From: Alphaproteobacteria bacterium UBA2954
Lineage (GTDB): Bacteria; Pseudomonadota; Alphaproteobacteria; Puniceispirillales; Puniceispirillaceae
Reading direction: 5' to 3'
NCBI GenBank assembly: GCA_002348585.1
Contig: DEBO01000138.1
Coordinates: 622-6,096, forward strand
DNA: 5,475 bases
The translations under genes were made by a program, and so were the position numbers. Positions 1 to 5,475 of the stretch are shown here, piece after piece (the stretch's first letter is position 1; each line of letters begins with the position of its first letter). Under the pieces are notes generated by a model. It had not been told where the DNA came from. It ran no database searches and saw nothing but the letters and a program-made list of their open reading frames with translations.

Positions 1-166
1 CAGCGGTACCTAGTCCAAACACGATAAGGACTTGCCCAACCTGAAAGCTCGGCGAGAGTAACTTGATGAATACATCCACACAGGTAAATAAAAATACACC
101 CGTAATAGTGAGCACCATAGCCCTATAGAATGATAGTTGAGTTACAAGCAAAGCCCCTACTTTCAT
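1..166 (-). CDS. EamA/DMT-family-like membrane permease, N-terminal fragment
   Basis: The - strand reads openly for 55 codons from an ATG at 166 to the window edge, so only the N-terminus is present. It starts MKVGALLVTQLSFYRAMV and holds a hydrophobic helix at about residues 17-35. A short polar turn with K35 and the motif LLSPSFQVGQVL (36-47) follows, then the start of a second helix. A helix ending in D-x-x-x-K, then LS.. and a Q-x-L segment, is typical of the first helix pair of drug/metabolite transporters (EamA fold), which usually have ten helices and about 300 residues. The start lies 16 nt after the stop of the SnoaL-like gene, so the two are probably co-transcribed. No strong Shine-Dalgarno sequence precedes 166. 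An in-frame ATG at 118 (codon 17) is an alternative, with AGGG too close to it to be convincing. The family call is from pattern alone, and the substrate and direction of transport are unknown. Confidence 0.6.
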   Translation of the reverse strand, partial: MKVGALLVTQLSFYRAMVLTITGVFLFTCVDVFIKLLSPSFQVGQVLIVFGLGTA

Positions 167-182
167 TAATTAAAATGGTCCA

Positions 183-1193
183 CTAAATCTGACTGAGAAT
201 ATCCTGCCCCTGCATATTAAGAAAATGAAGCAGATCAATAAAAACCCAATTCTCAGCAAGCTTATCGCCTTTACGGCGGTAGATATCAACAACACGCATA
301 TCCGCATAATCATGATAAGGCGGCATTCCCATGTAACCACCCGTTGGTTTTAAGCTGAGATTTGGCCAGCCAAAAAATCCTCCATAATTTCCCTCTGCCA
401 TACGACAGATGTGACCATTAAAACGCCTACCCTCATTCTGGGTTCTAAACGGTCTTTGATGCTGCTGAATATATCTGTCGATTGTATAGGTAGCGCCTAT
501 CCCTGTTGGGCCCCACCAGAGCATATCCTCGTGCCAGCACTGGCGTAGCTCCTCTTCAGGTGTTGCATACTGACCTTCATTTATATCTGCGATCATGCGA
601 TTGATCAGGTCTAATGTTGCCTTGCCGTCTTTTCTGTCATGGTCTGTAAAGAGCAAGCCATCATGCGTTTCTGGGCCGGGCTGTATGAGATGTATCCCTG
701 CCTGTTTTATGATGGGGTTCAGTCCCACCTGTGCCATCAGATGCAAAAGGTCAATAAACAGGGCTGTTTCAATGATCTGGCTTTCTTTAATTTTATGAAA
801 TTCAGCATATCGTACCATGACAATTTTTTGATGAGGTAGAATGCCAATAAAGGGCTGATCAAACAAGCCCATGAAATGCCCCATTGAAGCCACCCAGACA
901 GAGTTGAAGTCATCAATCTGATTGTGCCCGGCAAAGAATATATCTTGTCGGCGCTGAACAGCTGTAAAGGCTGTCTGAAAAGGTCGGTAAAATACATCGA
1001 TTACAGAATCAAAGCCGATCTGTTCGTGAAACGGATGCATGCCTCGCCAAAGGTAATTATCTGCCATACAGTCAGCGAAGCAAGCAGGTAAGCTGTCTTC
1101 TGCAGCCCTGTCTATTGATTTTTGCCAGTTTAAGACGAGGGTTTTAGCCTGCTGCAGTTCATCATTTTCACGGACAGTCATGTAGAAATCCAT
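183..1193 (-). CDS. Two-domain SnoaL-like (NTF2-fold) protein, 'ester cyclase' type
   Basis: This 336-residue protein has no signal peptide or membrane segment, so it should be cytoplasmic. It contains two tandem SnoaL/NTF2-like domains, at about residues 17-160 and 190-330. The duplication is visible in matched motifs: YLWRGMHPF (48-55) against MLWWGPTGIG (224-233), RPFQT (70-74) against RPFRT (247-251), and ETALFIDLLHLMAQVG (142-157) against ENWVFIDLLHFLNMQG (314-329). The second domain also has GYMGMPPY followed by VVDIYRRKGDKLAENW, the usual last strands of SnoaL-like polyketide cyclases. Single-domain members are about 130-150 residues, so this is a fused or duplicated form. The NTF2 fold hosts cyclases, isomerases, hydratases and plain ligand binders; I cannot assign catalytic residues or a reaction. 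The gene is divergent from the ABC import operon and shares its control region, which suggests work on the same solute. The first ATG (1193) has only weak AAG upstream. Met5 (1181) has GGA seven nt before it and could be the true start. Confidence 0.85.
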   Translation of the reverse strand: MDFYMTVRENDELQQAKTLVLNWQKSIDRAAEDSLPACFADCMADNYLWRGMHPFHEQIGFDSVIDVFYRPFQTAFTAVQRRQDIFFAGHNQIDDFNSVWVASMGHFMGLFDQPFIGILPHQKIVMVRYAEFHKIKESQIIETALFIDLLHLMAQVGLNPIIKQAGIHLIQPGPETHDGLLFTDHDRKDGKATLDLINRMIADINEGQYATPEEELRQCWHEDMLWWGPTGIGATYTIDRYIQQHQRPFRTQNEGRRFNGHICRMAEGNYGGFFGWPNLSLKPTGGYMGMPPYHDYADMRVVDIYRRKGDKLAENWVFIDLLHFLNMQGQDILSQI

Positions 1194-1232
1194 TCTTGTT
1201 TTTTGATTTAGAGGGTCGGCATAAAATAAGGC

Positions 1233-1262
1233 TTGTCAAAAGATTACTTCTTCTCCTAACAT
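1233..1262 (+). promoter_or_regulatory. Candidate sigma70-type promoter of the ABC import operon
   Basis: A -35 element TTGTCA (1233-1238, five of six matches to consensus) is followed after 18 bp by TAACAT (1257-1262, four of six). The predicted transcription start would be near 1268-1271, inside the dyad at 1263-1282 and upstream of the preferred ATPase start at 1314. The match is moderate and alphaproteobacterial promoters vary, so this is a candidate only. Its value comes from its position relative to the dyad. Confidence 0.4.
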
Positions 1263-1282
1263 TTTTGCATAGGTATGCAAAA
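1263..1282. promoter_or_regulatory. Perfect dyad, candidate repressor operator
   Basis: TTTTGCATA (1263-1271) and its exact reverse complement TATGCAAAA (1274-1282) flank a central GG. The 9+9 bp symmetry with a short centre fits the sites of dimeric helix-turn-helix repressors such as LacI or GntR types, which commonly control sugar ABC operons. It directly follows the candidate -10 element and covers the likely transcription start, so binding would block initiation. A smaller perfect palindrome, TTTGCAAA (1288-1295), repeats the TTTTGCA half with centres 19 bp apart, about two helical turns. No regulator gene is in the window, so the binding protein is unknown. Confidence 0.5.
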
Positions 1283-1313
1283 TCTGTTTTGCAAAGTGGG
1301 GACTCAACCAACA

Positions 1314-2363
1314 ATGGCATCAATAGAGCTTAAAAATATCAATAAGCAATGGGGCCAGTTCGTTGCTGTTGATGATTTTAATCTGACCATTTCAGATAAT
1401 GAATTTTTAGTTTTGCTTGGCCCATCTGGCTGCGGGAAAACCACAACCATGCGGATGATTGCAGGGCTTGAGGACGCCAGCTCCGGAGATATTTTCATTG
1501 ATGGAAAACGGGTCAATGGTCTGGAGCCTAAAGATCGAGATGTGGCAATGGTCTTCCAGTCTTATGGCCTATATCCAAACATGAATGTATATGAGAATAT
1601 CCGCTTTCCACTGAAAGTCAGAAAAATTGACCAAAGCATCCATGATGAACGGGTAAAGCGGGCTTCTGCAATGGTTGAGCTGGGTGAATTTCTGCATCGC
1701 AAACCAGCTGAATTGTCTGGAGGTCAGCGTCAGCGTGTCGCGCTGGCACGAGCAATTGTGCGTGAACCAAACGTCTTTTTGATGGACGAACCGCTGTCTA
1801 ATCTTGATGCGAAACTACGCGTATCAACACGTGCACAAATTAAACACCTGCAGCATGAACTGAAAGTCACTACAATTTATGTCACACACGACCAGATTGA
1901 GGCAATGACCCTTGCTGACCGTGTTGTGGTTATGAATAAGGGCTTGATCCAGCAGATTGGCACACCAACGGAAATTTATGACCGACCAGCCAATTTATTT
2001 GTAGCTGGCTTTATTGGAAATCCTGCAATGAACCTGATTCAAGGCCATGTAAAGGCAGGTTGTTTTGTTGCTGACAACATATCTGTTAAAGGCCTTAGTC
2101 TGAAAGACGGACCTATCACATTAGGATTCAGAGCAGAGGATGCAACGTTAACTAACAAGTCTGCTAAGGGACAAATTAAAGCGCCGACTTATGCCATGGA
2201 ATTACTTGGCGATGCCACAATGGTGACAGTTAAAGCTGGCAACACACTTGTTGCGGTTAAGGCGCGCAAAGAATTCCGCACAGAAATTGGACGCGAAGTG
2301 AGTATCTCTGTGCCGGAAGCAAGCTGTCATCTGTTTGACAGCCAAACAGGTGAAAGAAAATGA
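1314..2363 (+). CDS. Carbohydrate ABC importer ATP-binding protein (MalK/UgpC family)
   Basis: This cytoplasmic ATPase would dimerise beneath the two permeases and power solute import. Counting from the ATG at 1314 (349 residues), all nucleotide-binding motifs are present: Walker A GPSGCGKT (36-43), Q-loop glutamine in VFQSYGLYP (Q82), signature LSGGQ (134-138), Walker B VFLMDEP (154-160, catalytic E159), D-loop SNLD (162-165) and switch histidine in YVTHDQ (H192). The segment GTPTEIYDRPANLFVAGFIG leads into a C-terminal regulatory TOBE-type domain (about 235-349), as in MalK, UgpC and relatives. Length is normal for the family. The frame also opens with an ATG at 1275, but that ATG lies in the dyad. 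MASIELKNINKQWG is the usual family N-terminus, and GGGGA (1298-1302) stands 11 nt before 1314. The substrate cannot be told from the ATPase; the symbols ugpC/malK are often misapplied to this family and are not used here. It is the first gene of the operon. Confidence 0.95.
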   Translation: MASIELKNINKQWGQFVAVDDFNLTISDNEFLVLLGPSGCGKTTTMRMIAGLEDASSGDIFIDGKRVNGLEPKDRDVAMVFQSYGLYPNMNVYENIRFPLKVRKIDQSIHDERVKRASAMVELGEFLHRKPAELSGGQRQRVALARAIVREPNVFLMDEPLSNLDAKLRVSTRAQIKHLQHELKVTTIYVTHDQIEAMTLADRVVVMNKGLIQQIGTPTEIYDRPANLFVAGFIGNPAMNLIQGHVKAGCFVADNISVKGLSLKDGPITLGFRAEDATLTNKSAKGQIKAPTYAMELLGDATMVTVKAGNTLVAVKARKEFRTEIGREVSISVPEASCHLFDSQTGERK

Positions 2364-2423
2364 GTCCATTCAAGCATCTTTTTAAAAGGTAAAGGTGCAT
2401 AACAACGAAAGCTTTTGAAAAAA

Positions 2424-2427
2424 GGAG
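2424..2427 (+). promoter_or_regulatory. Strong ribosome binding site of the solute-binding protein gene
   Basis: GGAG, within AAAAAAGGAGAAG, lies eight nt before the ATG at 2436. It is the clearest Shine-Dalgarno sequence in the window and fits the high synthesis usually needed for a binding protein. By contrast, the next gene (3770) has no evident site. The 72-nt gap from the ATPase stop otherwise holds no clear promoter or terminator. Confidence 0.75.
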
Positions 2428-2435
2428 AAGCGTAA

Positions 2436-3707
2436 ATGAATCAAAAAAGTATTTTAGTTGTCCTAGGAGCGCTGCTTGTTGGCGTTGTTGGATATTTTAT
2501 AATGTTGTCTCAAAAAGAAACTGTTCAGGTTGACAAAGTTGCAGGTTGTGTAATTGGTGACCGGGTAAGTATTGTAGGAAACGAATTTCCTGCAATACAG
2601 ACGGTTGGCAAAGGTGCTCAGGCTTGTAATGGTGCAGAAGTTACAACTAACCTTACAGCTGACCACCAGAAAATTAACGTTGCTGGCATGAGCGGTAATC
2701 CCGCTGAATATACATCAGCAATTATTGCTAATTCATCTATTGTTGCTCTGATGAATAATGATGTGATCAGGCCATTAGATAATTTGGTTGCCAAATACGG
2801 AAAAGACCTAAAGAAGAATCAACTTATTACTATAGATGGCAAAGTCATGGCTGTGGCTTTCATGGCAAATGCACAGCATTTAGTTTACCGAGAAGATGTG
2901 CTGAAAAAAATTGGCGTAGAGCCGCCAAAAACCTACGAAGATATGCTTGAGGCCGCAGAGAAAATTCGTAGTGCTGGCATTATGCAAAATCCTGTTGGTG
3001 GCGCTTACAAGGCAGGTTGGAACTTAGCACAAGAATTCAACAATATGTTTCTTGGCTATGGCGGAAGCCATTTTAAATCGGGGTCTGCCCAGCCAAATGT
3101 GAGTTCAGATGCTGGTGTCAAAGCCCTCGAAATGATGAAGGCTTTGTCAGGTTATATGAACCCTGACTTCCTAACCCATGATAGTAACGCGACTAACGCT
3201 GAATTTCGCGCAGGTAATGTCGCCATCATGAATATGTGGGGCAGCCGAGCAGCAACATTAGTCGATGCTGATGGCGTTAGCGATGAAGTGAAAAATGGCA
3301 TGAATATCGCTGGGCCAATGACTGTTGGCGGCGGCAGCATACCAGCTTCTACATTATGGTGGGATGGCTGGACGGTCAGCAAAAACATTAGCGAAACAGA
3401 AGCAGAATCAACGTTTGTCGCAATGATGAACGCGATAGATCCTGCAATTCTTAAAGATGAGGACATTCGCAAACAAGCTGTGTGGCTAATCGACGGTTAT
3501 ACGCCGACAGATGCGGCACGTGGCGTTTTTGCTGCTGCTCAGGCAAATACTATTCCTTATCCAATGTTGCCATACATGGGTCTATTGCATACCGCCCTTG
3601 GTGCCGAGCTGTCTGACTTTATGCAGGGCAAAGAAACTGCAGCACAGGCATTGGCCGATGTAGAAGCAGCATATATTGCAGCTGCAAAAGAAAAAGGCTT
3701 CCTGTAG
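2436..3707 (+). CDS. ABC transporter extracellular solute-binding protein, family 1
   Basis: This 423-residue protein would capture the solute in the periplasm and deliver it to the two permeases. A positively charged start (MNQK) and a hydrophobic stretch (about residues 5-24) form an export signal. No lipobox cysteine and no clear A-x-A cleavage site follow (GYFIMLSQKETVQ), so it may stay membrane-anchored. Family-1 features include NPAEYTSAIIANSSIVALMNNDVIRPLDNL (about 88-117), the hinge-region pattern HLVYREDVLKKIGVEPPKTYEDMLEAAEKI (148-177), GNVAIMNMWGS (260-270), and the C-terminal helix ending AAYIAAAKEKGFL. Length is typical (400-440). The only cysteines, C38 and C64, lie in the exported part and could form a disulfide. 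Aromatic residues in WWDGW (308-312) may line the site, as often in sugar binders, but that is inference. The gene follows the ATPase by 72 nt and precedes the permeases, as in many alphaproteobacterial sugar or polyol operons. The ligand is unknown. Confidence 0.92.
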   Translation: MNQKSILVVLGALLVGVVGYFIMLSQKETVQVDKVAGCVIGDRVSIVGNEFPAIQTVGKGAQACNGAEVTTNLTADHQKINVAGMSGNPAEYTSAIIANSSIVALMNNDVIRPLDNLVAKYGKDLKKNQLITIDGKVMAVAFMANAQHLVYREDVLKKIGVEPPKTYEDMLEAAEKIRSAGIMQNPVGGAYKAGWNLAQEFNNMFLGYGGSHFKSGSAQPNVSSDAGVKALEMMKALSGYMNPDFLTHDSNATNAEFRAGNVAIMNMWGSRAATLVDADGVSDEVKNGMNIAGPMTVGGGSIPASTLWWDGWTVSKNISETEAESTFVAMMNAIDPAILKDEDIRKQAVWLIDGYTPTDAARGVFAAAQANTIPYPMLPYMGLLHTALGAELSDFMQGKETAAQALADVEAAYIAAAKEKGFL

Positions 3708-3712
3708 GAAGC
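3697..3712 (+). promoter_or_regulatory. Small hairpin on the stop codon of the binding-protein gene
   Basis: GCTTCC (3697-3702) and GGAAGC (3707-3712) form a perfect 6-bp stem around TGTA. The TAG stop (3705-3707) lies in the loop and first stem base. The left arm also matches the larger hairpin downstream: CTTCCTG (3698-3704) can pair with CAGGAAG (3723-3729). A terminating ribosome would cover this element, so it could form only when translation has cleared. Confidence 0.45.
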
Positions 3713-3722
3713 TGAAGCGTTT

Positions 3723-3747
3723 CAGGAAGGGGATTATCCCCTTCCTG
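3723..3747 (+). terminator. Perfect 11-bp intercistronic hairpin, possible partial terminator or mRNA-stabilising element
   Basis: CAGGAAGGGGA (3723-3733) pairs without mismatch with TCCCCTTCCTG (3737-3747) across the loop TTA. The stem is GC-rich and stable, but the following bases (TTGACCTTACC) have no U-run, so it is not a canonical Rho-independent terminator. Between a binding-protein gene and its permeases, such hairpins are known to protect the upstream mRNA from 3' exonucleases and lower permease expression, as in the malE-malF gap of enterobacteria. That role is the most likely here. The stem also seems to separate the permease start from any useful Shine-Dalgarno sequence. Confidence 0.7.
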
Positions 3748-3769
3748 TTGACCTTACCAGATACGTGCT

Positions 3770-4783
3770 ATGAAACATTCAACCTTCTTCTGGTTCTTTT
3801 TACCAACAGGTCTAGCAATGCTTTTATTCATTGCTTTTCCGCTGGTTTCGGTCGTGCTTCAATCTGTTCACATACCGCACGAAGCCGCACTTGTCACAGT
3901 AGAAAACTGTGGGCCATTCGGCTGTAAAAAAGAAACCATCATTGATCACAGTCTTTCTGCTGCTGAGCCTCTTGGTCGGTTTGTTGGACTGGATATTTAT
4001 TTTGACCGAGCCCACCTAGCTGTAGTTGAGGTGAGACAAGCATGGGAAGCAACCGATAGCTGGTTTGCATTTTTCCAGACCATCGGTAATTTTCCATTTT
4101 ACCGATCAATGGCATTCACCCTCACCTTTACCTTTACCGTTACACCAGTGCTAATTGTGTTAGGCCTAATGATTGCCCTTGGGGTTAATGCTTTAAGCGA
4201 ACGAATTAAAGGCCTTGTTATTTTTGTTTCTCTTCTGCCAATGATTGTAACACCCCTGATCGGCTCTCTCATCCTGTTCTGGATGATTGATAGCCGCGGC
4301 ATTCTAGGCAATGCGATTCAATGGCTGGCAGCTGACCCTGATTTATCACTTAAAGCCTCAACAGGCCTAACCTGGATCATGTTAATTATCTATGGAGTCT
4401 GGCATTCTGCACCTTTCGCCTTTGTTGTATTTTATGCAGGCCTGCAAACCTTGCCAATGGACCAAATTGAGTCGGCGCGGATCGATGGAGCCAGCCGGTG
4501 GCAACAAGTCCGTTATGTAATCATCCCTCATCTGATGCCCCTGATTACCTTTGTTGCTCTAATCCAACTAATGGATAATTTTAGAGTGTTTGAGCCAATT
4601 GTTGGCTTTAATGCAGAAGCGCATGCGCAATCCCTTAGTTGGATTATTTTTAATGATCTAGGTGGCGAAACCCGACAGTTATCAGCTGCAGCAACCTCAT
4701 CAGTATTGACCATCATTGGTGTAGCTATTCTGCTGTCACCTGTATTGTGGCGCACTTGGCAGGATTTTAAGGGGAAAATGTGA
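3770..4783 (+). CDS. Carbohydrate ABC importer permease (MalF/UgpA type)
   Basis: This 337-residue inner-membrane protein is one of the two channel-forming subunits. Helices are visible at about 9-31, 113-139, 148-173, 198-222, 251-270 and 309-327, six in all. The EAA loop that docks the ATPase is ESARIDGASRWQQVRYVIIP (234-253), with the conserved G240 and the closing I-x-P. Between helices 1 and 2 is a periplasmic loop of about 80 residues (32-112), longer than in minimal UgpA-type permeases. It contains CGPFGC (47-52), two cysteines that could form a disulfide outside the membrane. The start MKHSTFFWFFLPTG suits this family, but no purine-rich ribosome site precedes it (TTACCAGATACGTGCT). 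Expression may therefore be low or dependent on upstream translation. The stop overlaps the next permease start by one base, indicating coupling. The call is secure; the substrate is not known. Confidence 0.93.
   Translation: MKHSTFFWFFLPTGLAMLLFIAFPLVSVVLQSVHIPHEAALVTVENCGPFGCKKETIIDHSLSAAEPLGRFVGLDIYFDRAHLAVVEVRQAWEATDSWFAFFQTIGNFPFYRSMAFTLTFTFTVTPVLIVLGLMIALGVNALSERIKGLVIFVSLLPMIVTPLIGSLILFWMIDSRGILGNAIQWLAADPDLSLKASTGLTWIMLIIYGVWHSAPFAFVVFYAGLQTLPMDQIESARIDGASRWQQVRYVIIPHLMPLITFVALIQLMDNFRVFEPIVGFNAEAHAQSLSWIIFNDLGGETRQLSAAATSSVLTIIGVAILLSPVLWRTWQDFKGKM
4769..4774 (+). promoter_or_regulatory. Ribosome binding site of the second permease
   Basis: AAGGGG lies eight nt before the ATG at 4783, inside the last codons of the first permease gene. 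It fixes the start of the second permease and, with the TGATG overlap, points to translational coupling that would keep the two permeases near one-to-one. Confidence 0.7.
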
Positions 4784-5475
4784 TGAGCAGCATCGCCAAC
4801 CGTTATCCTGTTCATCTGAAAGCCATTATTTATGCCTTCATTGCGTTATGGGTTGTTATGGCTGCCTTTCCATTTTTTTGGACATTGTGGGGGTCCTTCA
4901 AGGTAGAGCTAGATTTCTTTTCCATCGCTGACTGGACTAACGCGCTGACGGGCAAAAATACCTTTGATACATATGGATCCTCTTTCACTAAAACAGGTTA
5001 TAGAGGAGCTTGGATTCAGGAAGAATTCTGGCGCGCAGCTATAAACACCTCAATTGTCTGTTTTTTTGTTGTCTGCACATCTCTGACCATTGGCACATTG
5101 GGTGGATATGCTCTTTCACGTTCAGGGTACCGTTATACATTTTGGTTGTTGATCACGGCTCTAATGTTTAGGGCGTTGCCTCCTATCACTCTTGTTTCAG
5201 GTTATCTATTGCCTTTTTTTGAATGGAATGTATGGGGCATACTGCCCACGACGATCATTGTGCTGGTGGCAATCAACCAGCCTTTCACCTTATGGATGCT
5301 CCATTCATTTTTTCAAAGCATTCCCAAAGAGCTGGATGAAAGTGCAAAAGTTGACGGCTGTACTCAGTTCCAGGCCTTTAGATTTGTTATTATCCCCGTG
5401 ATGTGGCCAGGGGTCATTACCACTGGCCTGTTCTCATTTCTGCTGGCCTACAATGATTTTGCCGTAACCTCAATG
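4783..5475 (+). CDS. Carbohydrate ABC importer permease (MalG/UgpE type), C-terminus missing
   Basis: The frame is open from the ATG at 4783 to the window edge, giving 231 residues of an expected 280-310. The start shares one base with the preceding TGA stop (TGATG). The protein begins MSSIANRYPVHLKAIIYAFI. Hydrophobic helices lie at about 13-36, 84-110, 119-143, 150-176 and 202-226; a sixth should lie beyond the window. The ATPase-docking EAA loop is LDESAKVDGCTQFQAFRFVIIP (184-205), with the conserved D191-G192 pair. MalG-type marks include FPFFWTLWGSFK (29-40), GGYALSR (107-113) and LLAYNDFAVTS (220-230); the last matches the W/YN-x-F stretch common before helix 6. It would pair with the first permease to form the translocation path. 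About 50 residues (37-85) between helices 1 and 2 form a moderately long periplasmic loop. Genes further downstream, which might reveal the substrate, are outside the window. Confidence 0.93.
   Translation, partial: MSSIANRYPVHLKAIIYAFIALWVVMAAFPFFWTLWGSFKVELDFFSIADWTNALTGKNTFDTYGSSFTKTGYRGAWIQEEFWRAAINTSIVCFFVVCTSLTIGTLGGYALSRSGYRYTFWLLITALMFRALPPITLVSGYLLPFFEWNVWGILPTTIIVLVAINQPFTLWMLHSFFQSIPKELDESAKVDGCTQFQAFRFVIIPVMWPGVITTGLFSFLLAYNDFAVTSM

Noticed and set aside
737..997. An open frame on the - strand overlapping the SnoaL-like gene in another frame.
   Set aside because: It lies inside a clearly homologous coding gene, has no recognisable domain, and its reading is explained as an out-of-frame shadow.
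1207..1239. A perfect -35 TTGACA on the - strand (1239-1234), possibly for the SnoaL-like gene.
   Set aside because: No acceptable -10 lies 16-19 bp downstream; the nearest AT-rich hexamer, TCTAAA (1212-1207), is 21 bp away. The match may simply mirror the + strand TTGTCAA.
2360..2392. A 10-codon frame (MSPFKHLFKR) whose ATG overlaps the ATPase stop as ATGA.
   Set aside because: It is very short and has no strong ribosome site. The overlap can arise by chance from AAAATGA. It could be a leader or coupling peptide, but nothing supports that.
3152..3472. A 106-codon - strand frame antisense to the binding-protein gene.
   Set aside because: It is low-complexity hydrophobic and serine-rich as expected of antisense reading, and the + strand frame is securely a binding protein.
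4117..4135. Short tandem ACCTTT-type repeat in the first permease.
   Set aside because: It encodes alternating T and F within a membrane helix (TLTFTFTVT) and is too short to be a meaningful repeat.
5192..5401. A 69-codon + strand frame inside the second permease.
   Set aside because: It is out of frame with a permease carrying an intact EAA loop and has no independent ribosome site or domain.
1..5475. Search for mobile elements, CRISPR arrays, tRNA or rRNA, toxin-antitoxin or phage genes.
   Set aside because: No repeats of CRISPR form, no transposase or integrase motifs, no cloverleaf-like sequence and no rRNA-like stretch were seen; almost all sequence is explained by the transport and SnoaL genes.

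Overview
The window holds one largely complete carbohydrate-type ABC import operon on the + strand and, divergent from it on the - strand, a two-gene unit. The + strand order is an ATPase of the MalK/UgpC family (1314-2363), a family-1 extracellular solute-binding protein (2436-3707), a MalF/UgpA-type permease (3770-4783) and a MalG/UgpE-type permease (4783 to the window edge, C-terminus missing). The - strand carries a cytoplasmic protein made of two SnoaL/NTF2-like domains (1193-183). Only 16 nt after its stop comes the N-terminus of a membrane protein that looks like an EamA/DMT-type permease (166 to the window edge).

An alphaproteobacterium is the best guess. The solute-binding protein and permeases resemble importer families I associate with marine Rhodobacteraceae and SAR116-like bacteria, and base composition looks moderate (roughly mid-40s % GC by eye, not computed). 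This rests on protein style only; there is no rRNA or marker gene in the window.

The 120-nt divergent gap (1194-1313) seems to be the control region. A sigma70-like promoter is followed by a perfect 9+9 bp dyad with a 2-bp centre (1263-1282), placed over the predicted transcription start, as expected for a repressor operator. A second small palindrome lies 19 bp further on. Between the binding-protein and first permease genes, a perfect 11-bp hairpin without a U-tract follows a smaller hairpin on the stop codon. The arms can pair in alternative ways, which suggests a step-down in expression from binding protein to permeases.

Together, the ATPase dimer, two permeases and binding protein should import a sugar, polyol or similar small hydrophilic solute. 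The exact substrate cannot be read from the sequence. The SnoaL-like protein may act on that solute or a derivative, but this is inferred from position only. I see no tRNA, rRNA, CRISPR array, insertion sequence or phage gene, and nothing that amounts to a wholly new system. The points worth checking are the operator, the hairpin pair and the two-domain SnoaL protein.
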